From Clostridiales bacterium Firm_13 (GTDB taxonomy: Bacteria; Bacillota; Clostridia; Saccharofermentanales; Saccharofermentanaceae), in NCBI GenBank assembly GCA_001603035.1, contig LVAS01000002.1:1-64000 (forward strand): DNA of 64,000 nt. The letters are read 5' to 3'. Below, one piece after another: positions 32,369 through 41,907 of the stretch (the first letter of the stretch is position 1; each line of letters begins with the position of its first letter). Below the pieces are notes generated by a model. That model was not told the origin of the DNA. It did no database searches and worked only from the letters and a program-made list of their open reading frames with translations. Both the position numbers and the translations under genes were made by a program.

Positions 32369-32671
32369 TGGCATCATCTCCCTTGTGTTGATTATCCAAT
32401 TGATTGGATTACTATTATTCTACCCGATTCTCTTGATTTATTGAATAGGATACTTGGGTTTTTTTGTGGGATTCTTTGTTCAATATGCAATACGCATAAC
32501 GAAATGGAAGCATCGTGACACAGCTTTATGCTTAAATGAGAAAGACAGCGTTTCCGCTCGTCGGAAATGCTTGCCCTATTATCCCTATTATGATAAACTG
32601 ACTGTACGATTGTGCTTTTGTGAAGAGTGGGTGATGCCCGCTCTTTCTTTTGCGCAGAAAACGGAGGAGAT
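32369..32671. promoter_or_regulatory. 303-base divergent intergenic region with an operator-like palindrome
   Basis: Towards the minus-strand P-loop gene there is TTCAAT, 17 bases, TAGAAT (minus strand, about 32418-32446), and a perfect inverted repeat TCCAAT-TG-ATTGGA at 32395-32408 just downstream, where a repressor could sit. Towards rimP the only candidate is TATGAT at 32589-32594 without a good -35. No ORF with a ribosome site is seen. Confidence 0.35.
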
Positions 32672-33142
32672 ATGACAGGTCGTTCCAAGGTTGCCGAACG
32701 CGCTTTTTCTTTGGCGCAGCCGGTAATAGAGGGACTCGGATGCGAATTGGTCGACGCCGAGTACAAAAAAGAAGGTTCCTATTACTATCTTCGGCTTTTT
32801 GTTGACCGCAAAGGCGGAATCGGGATTGACGATTGCGAAGCGGTGAGTCGGGCGGTCGATCCTCTTTTTGACAAGGATCTCGGCGTGGTTCCTGATTATT
32901 TTGAGGTCTCTTCGCCGGGGCTCAATCGCCCGTTAAAGACGCTGAAAGATTTTTTGCGTCATGAGGGTGAAGAGGTCGAGGTAAAGCTTTTTGCTCCGAT
33001 CGAAGAGTCCAAGTCTTGGACCGGGAGAATTCGAAATGCCGATGAAGACAGTTTGACAATCGTTGTGACAGAAGGCGGAGAAAGGTTGATAAAGTTCCCC
33101 GTCGAGGCAATATCCGCGGTCAAGCGCGTGATTCGTTTCTGA
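32672..33142 (+). CDS. rimP: Ribosome maturation factor RimP
   Basis: 156 residues from ATG 32672 with CGGAGGA. LGCELVDAEYKKEGSYYYLRLFVD, GIGIDDCEAVSRAVDP and YFEVSSPGLNRPLK are the family signatures, followed by the SH3-like C-terminal domain. It assists 30S assembly. First gene of the nusA-infB operon, in the usual order. Confidence 0.95.
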   Translation: MTGRSKVAERAFSLAQPVIEGLGCELVDAEYKKEGSYYYLRLFVDRKGGIGIDDCEAVSRAVDPLFDKDLGVVPDYFEVSSPGLNRPLKTLKDFLRHEGEEVEVKLFAPIEESKSWTGRIRNADEDSLTIVVTEGGERLIKFPVEAISAVKRVIRF

Positions 33143-33252
33143 TTCTATTTAGGCCGTCCGGACAGGCCGCTCCTTCAAGAGCAAAGCGCCGGATTCGAAA
33201 GAGATATTACAAAAGAAGCGCAAGCTGTTAAATGGAAGGAGTATCCACACAA

Positions 33253-34428
33253 ATGAACGAGAAATTGATCGAGGCGATCAAGCTGCTTGCCAAGGAGCGC
33301 GGCATCGATGAGGAAGTACTTTTTGGGGCGATTGAAGAGGCGATCGTCGCCGCTTTTAAGCGAGAGTTTTCCGACGCCCGCCAGAACGATAACGTTTTCG
33401 CGGAAATCGACCGTGAAACCGGAGAAATGTATGTCTATGAGGTTCGTGAGGTTGCCGAGGTCGTGGATAATCCGAAGACGCAGATCTCTCTTGAGGAAGC
33501 GCGCGCGATCGATCCCGAGTTGGAAGAGGGAGACAGTATTGAGATGACAATCCCCGTCGAATCTCTCGGAAGACTTGCGGCGAGCGCCGCGAAGAGCGCG
33601 ATCAACCAGAAGCTCCGCATGGCCGAACATACTCGGATCCAGGATGAGTTTTCCGGACGTATCGGCGAACTCGCATCCGGACTTGTCCAGCGGAAAGACA
33701 GCAAGTTTGTTTTCGTCGACATCGGCCGCGCCGAGGCGACGCTGACCCGTCAGGAGCAGGTCAAAGATGAGAAGTACGATTTCAATAAGCGGATGCGCTT
33801 TTTGATTCTTAAAGTAGAAGAGCATAACGGTCGCCCGGTGATTTATGTTTCGAGAAGTCATCCGCATCTTGTGAAGAAACTTTTCGAGCAGGAAGTCCCC
33901 GAGATCGCGTCGGGCATCGTCGAGATTGTCTCCGTCGCGCGAGAGGCCGGTTCAAGAACAAAGATCGCGGTTGTCTCGCATGACGAGAACGTCGATCCCT
34001 TAGGCGCGTGCGTCGGACAGCGAGGAGCTCGTGTTCAGGCGATCATGGATGAGATCGCACCGGAGAAGGTTGATGTCATCGAGTGGAGTTCCGACCCCGC
34101 CGAATTTATCAGTAATGCCCTTTCTCCGGCGAAAGTCGTACGGGTCGACACCGAGGTCCTTACAAAGCCGGACGGCTCCAAGGAAATGGCGGCGCGCGTC
34201 GTCGTTCCGGATCATCAGTATTCTCTTGCGATCGGTCGTTCTGGCCAGAACGTTCGTCTCGCCGCCAGACTTACAGGTTGGAAGATCGACATCAAGAGTG
34301 AGTCTCAGTTCCGCGAGTTGATTCAAGACGAGTTGATGTCGCGTTTTACGGTCGCCGAGGAGGAAACGTCCGAAGAGTCGACCGAGGCGAGTTCGGATGC
34401 GTCAAACGATTCTCAACCGGAAGCCTGA
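33253..34428 (+). CDS. nusA: Transcription factor NusA
   Basis: 391 residues from ATG 33253 (GGAAGGAG upstream). N-terminal RNA-polymerase-binding domain, S1 domain (about 130-200), then two KH domains with DPLGACVGQRGARVQAI and YSLAIGRSGQNVRLAARL. The acidic, Ser/Glu-rich last 25 residues are a disordered tail; the C-terminal acidic repeats of proteobacterial NusA are absent, as usual in Firmicutes. Acts in pausing, termination and antitermination. Confidence 0.96.
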   Translation: MNEKLIEAIKLLAKERGIDEEVLFGAIEEAIVAAFKREFSDARQNDNVFAEIDRETGEMYVYEVREVAEVVDNPKTQISLEEARAIDPELEEGDSIEMTIPVESLGRLAASAAKSAINQKLRMAEHTRIQDEFSGRIGELASGLVQRKDSKFVFVDIGRAEATLTRQEQVKDEKYDFNKRMRFLILKVEEHNGRPVIYVSRSHPHLVKKLFEQEVPEIASGIVEIVSVAREAGSRTKIAVVSHDENVDPLGACVGQRGARVQAIMDEIAPEKVDVIEWSSDPAEFISNALSPAKVVRVDTEVLTKPDGSKEMAARVVVPDHQYSLAIGRSGQNVRLAARLTGWKIDIKSESQFRELIQDELMSRFTVAEEETSEESTEASSDASNDSQPEA

Positions 34429-34444
34429 TTACGGAGAGTGAAGA

Positions 34445-34738
34445 ATGCCCGTCAAGAAAATCCCACAACGGATGTGTGTATCCTGCAGAACGAGAAAGAA
34501 CAAGAAGGAACTGATTCGGATTGTCCACATGCCCTCCGGCGTAACCGAGGTTGATCCTTCGGGCAAGAAGCCCGGACGAGGAGTATATGTCTGCAGAAGC
34601 AGAGCATGCATCGAACAGGCGGTTAAGGCCAATCGCATCGAGCGAGGACTTAAGTCGGAGGTCTCGAAAGAAACGATTGACCGGTTGGTTCAGGACGCGT
34701 TGCAGTATACAATAGACGAAGCGGATAAAGGAGAATGA
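34445..34738 (+). CDS. ylxR: YlxR family (DUF448) RNA-binding protein
   Basis: 97 residues. MCVSCRTRKNKKELIRIV and GRGVYVCRSRACIEQAVK are the DUF448 signature (the nucleic-acid-binding fold described for YlxR). Conserved between nusA and infB; proposed nucleoid-associated or RNase P-related regulator in some species. The stop overlaps the next start. Confidence 0.92.
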   Translation: MPVKKIPQRMCVSCRTRKNKKELIRIVHMPSGVTEVDPSGKKPGRGVYVCRSRACIEQAVKANRIERGLKSEVSKETIDRLVQDALQYTIDEADKGE

Positions 34739-35148
34739 TGGTCAAGAGATCGGAAGATCATAAGAAACCGCCGGCCGATGAAAATGCCGTTTTGCTCTTT
34801 CTGGGCCTTGCGACAAGAGCGGGCAAGACAGTATCCGGCTATGACGCCGTTCAACAAGCCGTCTTTGCCGGTGCGGCTCATCTTGTTCTCGTTGCCGCGG
34901 ACGCATCGGAAGGGACGGCCAATAAAGCTCGGATTGTATCCGAAGAATATGAAGTCCCGTTCTTTCGTTTTGCGACAAAAGATAAGCTGGGCAAATATCT
35001 CGGGAAAGAAGAACGCGCCGTCGCGGCCGTTCTTGACGAAGGGTTTGCCAAGAGACTGATACAGATGATCGGGGAATGCAGTGAAGTGACAGTCGGGGAG
35101 AACATCGACCGCGAAAGCGAAGAGGCAATTAACAGGAGGAAGAAATGA
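34738..35148 (+). CDS. ylxQ: Ribosomal protein L7Ae-like (YlxQ)
   Basis: 136 residues. After a short basic start: [20 protein letters not shown] and [17 protein letters not shown], the L7Ae/L30e/S12e fold that binds kink-turn RNA. ATG 34738 is preferred over ATG 34735 because it is five bases from AAGGAG. Conserved place before infB. Overlaps infB by four bases. Confidence 0.9.
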   Translation: MVKRSEDHKKPPADENAVLLFLGLATRAGKTVSGYDAVQQAVFAGAAHLVLVAADASEGTANKARIVSEEYEVPFFRFATKDKLGKYLGKEERAVAAVLDEGFAKRLIQMIGECSEVTVGENIDRESEEAINRRKK

Positions 35149-38100
35149 CCGATAAGAATCTGAATGGCGCTGCCGCGCCGGACAACACGAATAAGAAGCC
35201 GGAAGAAAGCACCGAGACACAGGGTGTAGGGATTACCGTAAGCGGTATTTCCGGCACAAAGACCCTGCGTGTCGGCAGAGTCAACAAGCGTCCCAAGGAT
35301 TCGAATTCGTCAGAATCGACGCCTGAAGCGTCCGCGGTTGATAAACACGTTGAACCGACGCAGACAGTTCCTTCGCCGGTTACGGATCATGTCGAGACGA
35401 AGCCGACAACCGTAAGCCCCGTCGAGCAGAAAGCGTCCGATAAGAAAACGGAAGACAATAAGTCGACACAGAAGGAAACAACTGCTGCGGCTTCTGCTTC
35501 CGCAAGCGAACCCCGTCTGACGACGCCTGTTTCGACGTCGAATGTTGACGCTCCGGCTTCTGCCGCGGAGACCCGCGAAAAGCCGATATCTCCGGCACCG
35601 ACGGAACAAGATACAACAGTTCGATCTTCGACAGTTGTATCTCCGCGTCCGCAGGGACAGGACGGCTACAATTCCCGCCCGCAAGGTCAGGGCGGATACA
35701 GCCCGCGCCCGCAGGGACAAGACGGTTACAATTCCCGCCCGCAAGGTCAGGGCGGATACAGCCCGCGTCCGCAGGGACAGGACGGATACAATTCCCGCCC
35801 GCAGGGACAGGGAGGATACAGCCCGCGTCCGCAGGGACAGGACGGTTACAATTCCCGCCCGCAAGGACAAGGCGGATACAGTCCGCGTCCGCAGGGACAG
35901 GACGGATACAATTCCCGCCCGCAGGGACAGGGCGGATACGGCCCGCGTCCGCAGGGACAGGGCGGATACAGCCCGCGTCCGCAGGGACAGGACGGATACA
36001 ATTCCCGCCCGCAAGGACAAGGCGGATACAGCCCGCGTCCGCAGGGTCAAGACGGATATAACTCCCGCCCGCAGGGACAAGGCGGTTACGGCTCTCGCCC
36101 GCAAGGACAGGGAGGATACAGCCCGCGTCCGCAAGGACAAGACGGCTACAATTCTCGCCCGCAGGGACAGGGCAGCTATGGCCCTCGCCCGCAAGGACAG
36201 GGCGGGTATGGTCCTCGTCCGCAAGGACAGGGCGGGTACGGTCCTCGCCCGCAGGGACAGGGCGGCTACGGCTCTCGCCCGCAAGGACAGGGCGGATTTT
36301 CCGGGCCTCGACGTTCGGACTTCGGACAGTCAAAGGATGATAATTTTGTACGTACCAAAGAGGATAACGGATATGCGTCTCGCAATTCCTCTCGCGGTGC
36401 GAGACCCCAGCATTCCGGGGATGCCGGCCCGGAGGTAGTCGAGAAGGAAAAGGCCAACTTTGCGGCACGTGACGCTTACGATAAGATTCGTAAGGATCCG
36501 GCAAAGGAGACCAAAAAGGAAGCTCCCAAGCCGGGAACGACCACCGTCGACCGCCGTAATATCAATAAGAAGGCTGTTTCTGCGGCGTTCTCCGGACGCG
36601 GGGCTTCGGAGATCCTTCAGGATGACTCCGCCCTTGACAAGTTTTATCCGGCCGGCTCCAAAGGCCGCCGTCCGCAACGCAAAAAGGGTCAGATGGGGAT
36701 GCAAGCGGCACCTAAGCCGGTGCTTTCGCACGTGTCTCTTCCCGAGTACATCACGATCAAAGAGTTTTCGGAGGGTATTCAGAAGCGTTCCGCCGATGTA
36801 ATCAAGAAATTGATGAAGCTCGGTGTTCTCGCGACGATCAACCAAGAAATTGACTTTGATACCGCGACTTTGATCGCGGCGGAATTTGGTATCACGACCG
36901 AGCAACTTGTCGAGGTAACAGAGGAAGATATCCTCTTTGACGATTCCGAAGATCAGGCGGAGAACCTGATTCAGCGTCCGCCTGTCGTCGTTGTCATGGG
37001 TCACGTCGATCACGGTAAGACTTCGCTTCTCGACAAAATTCGTTCGACTTCCGTCGTCAAAGGCGAGGCCGGCGGCATTACGCAACATATCGGTGCCTAT
37101 ACGGTTCGACTCAAAGGACGCCAGATTACGTTCCTTGATACACCCGGTCATGAGGCGTTTACTACGATGCGTGCCAGAGGAGCTCAGGTTACGGACATTG
37201 CAATCCTTGTTGTGGCGGCTGACGACGGTGTCATGCCGCAGACAATCGAAGCGATCAACCATGCGAAAGCGGCCAATACGGAGATCGTCGTCGCGATTAA
37301 CAAGATCGATAAACCGGGTGCCAACTTAGAAAAGGTCAAACAGGAATTGTCGCAACACGGAATTATTCCCGAGGAGTGGGGCGGAACGACCGTCATGGTT
37401 CCCGTCTCGGCAAAGACCGGCGACGGTATCGACGAATTGTTGGAAATGGTCCTTTTGACCGCAGATATTCTTGACCTGAAAGCGGATCCGCACAAGCAGG
37501 CAAAGGGCACGGTTATTGAAGCCAAACTCGACAAGAACAGAGGCCCTGTCGCGACTGTTCTGGTGCAGAGAGGAACGCTTCGATCCGGTGATACGATTGT
37601 TACGGGTCCGATTGTCGGTCGCGTTCGCGCGATGACAGACGACAAGGGCGCGTCCGTTAAGAAAGCTGGGCCGTCGATTCCCGTCGAAGTTCTGGGCCTT
37701 CCCGAAGTCCCGGATGCGGGTGAGATTTTCTATGCGGTTACAGACGAGAAGGTCGCGCGTGAACTTGTCGAAAAGAGACGTGTCAAGCACAGAGAAGATC
37801 AACTCCGAAAGAGTTCTCGCATGTCTCTCGAGACGCTTGCGCAGAATCTTGCCGCAGGAGAAGTGAAGGATCTGAATCTTATCGTTAAGGCCGACGTTCA
37901 AGGTTCGGTCGAAGCGATGGTTCAGGCGCTCGAGAAGCTGTCGAACGAAGAAGTGCACGTCAAGGTGATTCACGGCGGCGTCGGTGCGATTACCGAATCG
38001 GATATTGTTCTGGCGGATGTTTCCAACGCGATTATTATCGGCTTTAACGTGCGTCCCGGTACCGGAATTGCCGAGAAGGCAAAGGACTCGGGCGTCGATA

Positions 38101-38471
38101 TCAAGCTGTACCGAGTCATTTACAGCGCGATTGAGGATATTGAGGCCGCCATGCGCGGCATGCTCAAACCGAAGTTCGAGGAAGTGATCCTCGGACATGT
38201 CGAGATTCGCCAGATTTTCAAGGTGTCGAATGTCGGAACCATCGGCGGCGCCTATGTTACAGACGGCAAGATTCCGCGTACCGCGGAGGTTCGTGTCGTC
38301 CGCGACGGAATCGTGGCTCACGAAGGAAAGCTTGCTTCGCTCAAACGTTTCAAGGATGACGCGCGCGAGGTTGCCGCCGGTTACGAATGCGGTATCTCGA
38401 TCGACGGGTTCAATGACATACGCGAAGGAGACATCATCGAGGCTTTCGAGATGCGGGAGATTGCCCGTTGA
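35145..38471 (+). CDS. infB: Translation initiation factor IF-2 with a long repeat-rich N terminus
   Basis: 1108 residues, far longer than Bacillus IF-2 (about 716). Residues 1-166 are Ser/Thr/Pro/Glu-rich and disordered. Residues 167-386 are 22 tandem decapeptides of type [10 protein letters not shown] / [11 protein letters not shown] charged region follows, then the IF2_N domain ([20 protein letters not shown]). The G domain starts at residue 619 (GHVDHGKT), with DTPGHEAF and NKID, and domains II-IV complete the protein, ending in the C-terminal fMet-tRNA-binding barrel. The GTPase brings fMet-tRNA to the 30S subunit. The catalytic part is normal; only the N terminus is unusual. Confidence 0.97.
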   Translation: MTDKNLNGAAAPDNTNKKPEESTETQGVGITVSGISGTKTLRVGRVNKRPKDSNSSESTPEASAVDKHVEPTQTVPSPVTDHVETKPTTVSPVEQKASDKKTEDNKSTQKETTAAASASASEPRLTTPVSTSNVDAPASAAETREKPISPAPTEQDTTVRSSTVVSPRPQGQDGYNSRPQGQGGYSPRPQGQDGYNSRPQGQGGYSPRPQGQDGYNSRPQGQGGYSPRPQGQDGYNSRPQGQGGYSPRPQGQDGYNSRPQGQGGYGPRPQGQGGYSPRPQGQDGYNSRPQGQGGYSPRPQGQDGYNSRPQGQGGYGSRPQGQGGYSPRPQGQDGYNSRPQGQGSYGPRPQGQGGYGPRPQGQGGYGPRPQGQGGYGSRPQGQGGFSGPRRSDFGQSKDDNFVRTKEDNGYASRNSSRGARPQHSGDAGPEVVEKEKANFAARDAYDKIRKDPAKETKKEAPKPGTTTVDRRNINKKAVSAAFSGRGASEILQDDSALDKFYPAGSKGRRPQRKKGQMGMQAAPKPVLSHVSLPEYITIKEFSEGIQKRSADVIKKLMKLGVLATINQEIDFDTATLIAAEFGITTEQLVEVTEEDILFDDSEDQAENLIQRPPVVVVMGHVDHGKTSLLDKIRSTSVVKGEAGGITQHIGAYTVRLKGRQITFLDTPGHEAFTTMRARGAQVTDIAILVVAADDGVMPQTIEAINHAKAANTEIVVAINKIDKPGANLEKVKQELSQHGIIPEEWGGTTVMVPVSAKTGDGIDELLEMVLLTADILDLKADPHKQAKGTVIEAKLDKNRGPVATVLVQRGTLRSGDTIVTGPIVGRVRAMTDDKGASVKKAGPSIPVEVLGLPEVPDAGEIFYAVTDEKVARELVEKRRVKHREDQLRKSSRMSLETLAQNLAAGEVKDLNLIVKADVQGSVEAMVQALEKLSNEEVHVKVIHGGVGAITESDIVLADVSNAIIIGFNVRPGTGIAEKAKDSGVDIKLYRVIYSAIEDIEAAMRGMLKPKFEEVILGHVEIRQIFKVSNVGTIGGAYVTDGKIPRTAEVRVVRDGIVAHEGKLASLKRFKDDAREVAAGYECGISIDGFNDIREGDIIEAFEMREIAR
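35643..36300 (+). repeat. 30-bp tandem repeat array inside infB
   Basis: About 22 units of 30 bases, each with CCGCAGGGACAG or CCGCAAGGTCAG as core, often organised as 60-base pairs ([10 protein letters not shown] then [10 protein letters not shown]). Synonymous differences (CAGGGACAG, CAAGGACAA, CAAGGTCAG) show the units are not all recent copies, but several are nearly identical. Long open frames on the opposite strand here are artefacts of the repeat. Confidence 0.95.
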
Positions 38472-38506
38472 GGGTGTTTTTCGCGACAAAGGGAGATTAA
38501 TAAAGA

Positions 38507-38872
38507 ATGAGACTGGAACGTTCCGCCCGTGTGGGCGATGAGATGCAACGTGTCATATCCGGCATTTTGCGCGAAGAGGTACGGGATCCGAGAATCCCGC
38601 TCATGACTTCGGTACTGGAGGTTAAGATGTCGCATGATCTTACGCATGCGACGGTTTACCTCTCGATTCTCGGTAACGATCGCGAGAAGGATGAATGTCG
38701 CGCCGCCATTCAAAGCGCTTCGGGATTTATCCGCCGGGAAGTCTGCAAGCGAGTTAAGCTGCGGACTGCCCCGGAGATCCATTATGTTTTTGACGAGTCG
38801 ATTGAAAAGGGAATGAATCTCATGAGTCTGATCGACAAGACTGTGAGGGAGGACCGCGAGCGTGGAAGATAG
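38507..38872 (+). CDS. rbfA: Ribosome-binding factor A
   Basis: 121 residues. MRLERSARVGDEMQRVISGIL, VSILEVKMSHDLTHATVYLS-like core and KLRTAPEIHYVFDESIE identify RbfA, a KH-fold 30S assembly and cold-adaptation factor. Overlaps nrnA by 11 bases. Confidence 0.94.
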   Translation: MRLERSARVGDEMQRVISGILREEVRDPRIPLMTSVLEVKMSHDLTHATVYLSILGNDREKDECRAAIQSASGFIRREVCKRVKLRTAPEIHYVFDESIEKGMNLMSLIDKTVREDRERGR

Positions 38873-39884
38873 TGCGATTCGAATCGCGGACCGCCTGATA
38901 TCCTTTGCAAATACCGAATCTGCCGTTCAGATTTTTCCGCATGTTCGCGTCGACGGCGACAGTCTCGGTTCGGCTGCGGCAATGGCACTTGTTCTCAGGC
39001 GACTGAATATCCGGTCCTCTGTGGTTATGGACGAGCCGATTCCGGAACGTCTTACCTTTCTGGAGATTCCGGAAGACCTTGTTATCATTTATGATCCGAA
39101 ACGGAAGGATGAATATTGCAAAAGCCAAGGCATCGCTCTTGCGGTCGACTGTTCGGAAGGTTCTCGCATGGGGAAATCCGGACAGCTTTATGACTGCTGT
39201 TCGGAGCCTCTTGTGATTGACCATCATATCTCAAGCGGCGAATCGAAGGGCTTCCGTTACATTGATCCTTTGGCGGCGGCGGCGGCCGAGCTTGTCCTGC
39301 GGATTATTCATATCCTTGAAGATAAGACCGGCAAGAAACTTCTTGACCCTCTGTCTTCGAATTGTCTCATGGTCGGGCTTCAATCTGACACCGGCCGATT
39401 CTCTTATCAGAATACGACGCCGGAGACTTTTCGAGCGGCATCAGAACTTCTCGAAAACGGCGCCAATGTCTATATCAATGCATATAATCTCTTCGATTTG
39501 ACGAATGTCGAGAGAATGCGTCTGATCGCGCGGGCGATGTCGGAGGCACAGTTCTTCTTTGGAGGGCGGCTTGCCTTAACCGTCGTTACACAGGACATGA
39601 TTCGCGATTGCCGAGCGACGGATGATGCGTCGGACGGACTCGCATCCAACTTGCGCGATATCAAGGGGGTTGTTGCTTCCTTTGCCGTACGCGAGACGCC
39701 GGACGGAGAGATCCGCGTAAACATCCGATCCTACCAACCCTTTGATTCCGCTGCTTTTGCCTCTTCCTTCGGCGGCGGCGGGCATCAGCGGGCCGCGGGC
39801 TTTACCGTGACGGGGAAACAGGCGGATGAGGTATGCGCCCTGATTCTTGAAAAGGCTGGTGAGGTTCTATCGGACAGATCGTGA
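38862..39884 (+). CDS. nrnA: DHH/DHHA1 phosphoesterase NrnA (oligoribonuclease / pAp phosphatase)
   Basis: 340 residues from GTG 38862 behind GGGAGGA. HVRVDGDSLGSA (motif I), AVDCSE, LVIDHH (DHH), then DHHA1 with FGGGGHQRAAGF at the end. Degrades nano-RNAs and, in this family, 3'-phosphoadenosine phosphate or linear dinucleotides such as pApA and pGpG, so it could finish the breakdown of c-di-AMP and c-di-GMP products. Conserved between rbfA and truB. Confidence 0.92.
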   Translation: MEDSAIRIADRLISFANTESAVQIFPHVRVDGDSLGSAAAMALVLRRLNIRSSVVMDEPIPERLTFLEIPEDLVIIYDPKRKDEYCKSQGIALAVDCSEGSRMGKSGQLYDCCSEPLVIDHHISSGESKGFRYIDPLAAAAAELVLRIIHILEDKTGKKLLDPLSSNCLMVGLQSDTGRFSYQNTTPETFRAASELLENGANVYINAYNLFDLTNVERMRLIARAMSEAQFFFGGRLALTVVTQDMIRDCRATDDASDGLASNLRDIKGVVASFAVRETPDGEIRVNIRSYQPFDSAAFASSFGGGGHQRAAGFTVTGKQADEVCALILEKAGEVLSDRS

Positions 39885-40837
39885 CGACAACATCGGATAT
39901 TGAATCCGGAATCCTTCTGGTCAATAAACCGGTTGGGATGACGTCGTTTCAGGTTGTTTCCCGAATAAGAAAACTGTGCGGTGTTCGCAAAGCGGGACAT
40001 TGCGGAACGTTGGACCCTTTTGCGTCGGGTCTTTTGCCGGTTGCGGTCGGAAGGGCGACGCGTGTCGTTCGTTATATGGATTCTTATGATAAGACATATC
40101 GTTGCCGCGTCCGCTTCGGAGCGTTTACCGATACGCAAGATCGGGACGGGGTTCAAACGGGAGGACGTTTGCCGACCGATTCGGAACTTCGAGCGCTCGA
40201 AGAGTCGGATTATGAACAAATTCGGCGCATGATTCTGAATCTTTCCGGCGATCGAATGCAAATACCTCCGATGTATTCCGCCGTCAAGTCGAACGGCAAA
40301 CCGCTCTACGCCTATGCTCGACAAGGTATCACGCTGGAGAGATCGGAGCGTCCGATTCGAATTCATCACGTCGAAGTGCACGCGATCGGCGTCGACGAAG
40401 CGCTCTACGCGGATTTTTCTGTCTCTTGTTCCAAAGGAACTTACATCCGAACGCTTTGTGATGATCTCGGTCGTGAATCCGGATTCGGCGCCTACGCGGA
40501 CGCACTGATTCGAACGAGATGCGGACCGTACCCTTTAAGCGATTCCCATACTCTCGAAGAACTGGAAGAGAAGAAGTCTCGAGGCGAGTTGGCCGATCTT
40601 TTTTTGCCGGAGGATTCGGCGCTGTCTCATCTTCCGTCGCTTTTCCTATCAGAGGAAGAAGAAGCGGCGATTCGAATGGGCAAATTATTGGACCTGTCTC
40701 TCTTTGCATCGCGAATGACCGATTGTACAACGGGAGTTCGTACGGTGGTAAGAGGGAACTGCGGACCGATCGCGGTCGTGTACCCGGATATACGAGAGGG
40801 CCGTGAAATTCTTAGAATTGAAAGGGTGTTTTCCTGA
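39881..40837 (+). CDS. truB: tRNA pseudouridine55 synthase
   Basis: 318 residues from GTG 39881, overlapping nrnA in GTGA. ILLVNKPVGMTSFQVV and AGHCGTLDPFASGLLPV contain the catalytic Asp of GTLDP; YDKTYRCRVRFGAFTDTQD and KGTYIRTLCDDLG follow. Modifies U55 in the T-loop of tRNAs. The C-terminal region is longer than the minimal enzyme. Confidence 0.95.
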   Translation: MTTTSDIESGILLVNKPVGMTSFQVVSRIRKLCGVRKAGHCGTLDPFASGLLPVAVGRATRVVRYMDSYDKTYRCRVRFGAFTDTQDRDGVQTGGRLPTDSELRALEESDYEQIRRMILNLSGDRMQIPPMYSAVKSNGKPLYAYARQGITLERSERPIRIHHVEVHAIGVDEALYADFSVSCSKGTYIRTLCDDLGRESGFGAYADALIRTRCGPYPLSDSHTLEELEEKKSRGELADLFLPEDSALSHLPSLFLSEEEEAAIRMGKLLDLSLFASRMTDCTTGVRTVVRGNCGPIAVVYPDIREGREILRIERVFS

Positions 40838-40838
40838 T

Positions 40839-41843
40839 ATGGATATCTGGCAGTTTGCGACAAATCAGGAGGGGCTTCCCAAAGCTCCGGAAGGATTTAC
40901 GGAAGGATCTCCGCGTGCAATTTCTCTCGGTTATTTTGACGGGGTACACGCGGGCCATCGGATCATCCTCGAAAAGTTGATCTATGAGGCGCAAAAGCGC
41001 AGCTTGCCTCCTGTCATACACACGTTCTCCGACACTCCGATATCAAAGCTTGTCTCCGGAGAAGATACGCATCGCGGCGATTTGACGACCCTGAAAGAAC
41101 GTTGCTACTTTTTCTCTCGCGTCGGCGCCGCGGAAACGACTCTTTTTCCGTTTAACGACAGGATTGCCCATATGGAACCGGAGGATTTTTTCCACAAATA
41201 TCTTGTCGAAAAGCTCGGCGCCAAAGTCTTGATTGCCGGAGATGATTATCGTTTCGGGCGAGGACAAAGCGGCGATATGAAGCTTCTTAAAAGTCTTTGC
41301 GATCCACTGGGGATTGAGGTATTCTCTGTTAAGCCTTTGTGTTTTGAAGGTCGAAAGGTCTCATCGGGTTGGATACGCGATCTCGTTTCTGCGGGAGATA
41401 TCCGGACGGCGAATCGACTCTTGGGTTATCCGATCTCTTATCAGGGCGTCGTAGAGGAAGGGAAGAAGCTGGGGAGAACGCTCGGGTTTCCGACGGCGAA
41501 CGTCCGTATTACCGACGGCAAGATCATCCCTCGATACGGCGTATACGCGTCCCTTCTTTCCACAGACTCCGGAACATTCCCGTCGGTGACCAGTATCGGT
41601 CTTCGACCGACCGTGAATTCGACGGACCCGAACCCGCTTTCGGAGACGACAATCATTGACTGTGACACCAATCTGTACGGTAAGAATATCCGCGTGCATC
41701 TGCTGCATTTCCTGCGCCCCGAATTCAAATTTCCGAATGTTGAAGCCCTTCGCGATCAGGTGAATCGAGATATGGCAGAAGTGCGGCATTATCACGAACA
41801 CCACGCGGCAGACTATACGATTATGCTTCCGGGTGTGTTATGA
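40839..41843 (+). CDS. ribF: Bifunctional riboflavin kinase / FAD synthetase
   Basis: 334 residues from ATG 40839, one base after the truB stop. The N-terminal nucleotidyltransferase has ISLGYFDGVHAGH and GDDYRFGRGQSGD; the C-terminal kinase has GRTLGFPTANVRI and RYGVYAS. Makes FMN and FAD from riboflavin. GTG 40803 is in frame but inside truB with a poor site. No FMN riboswitch precedes it. Confidence 0.93.
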   Translation: MDIWQFATNQEGLPKAPEGFTEGSPRAISLGYFDGVHAGHRIILEKLIYEAQKRSLPPVIHTFSDTPISKLVSGEDTHRGDLTTLKERCYFFSRVGAAETTLFPFNDRIAHMEPEDFFHKYLVEKLGAKVLIAGDDYRFGRGQSGDMKLLKSLCDPLGIEVFSVKPLCFEGRKVSSGWIRDLVSAGDIRTANRLLGYPISYQGVVEEGKKLGRTLGFPTANVRITDGKIIPRYGVYASLLSTDSGTFPSVTSIGLRPTVNSTDPNPLSETTIIDCDTNLYGKNIRVHLLHFLRPEFKFPNVEALRDQVNRDMAEVRHYHEHHAADYTIMLPGVL

Positions 41844-41907
41844 TAATCCCGTCGCGGCGAATGAATAACCGCGCGGCAGATTTTTTGCGAGATTGAGGTG
41901 CTTTGCT

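Noticed and set aside
33143-33252. Riboswitch or leader between rimP and nusA
   Set aside because: Only a short GTCCGGAC palindrome is present; no recognisable RNA family fold.
35643-36300. CRISPR-like array
   Set aside because: The units are contiguous, in frame and translated within infB, with no spacers.
35310-36504. Long open frames on both strands across the infB repeat (324 and 374 codons minus strand, 298 codons plus strand)
   Set aside because: They arise because a 30-base repeat without stop codons is open in many frames; they have no ribosome sites and end where the repeat ends.
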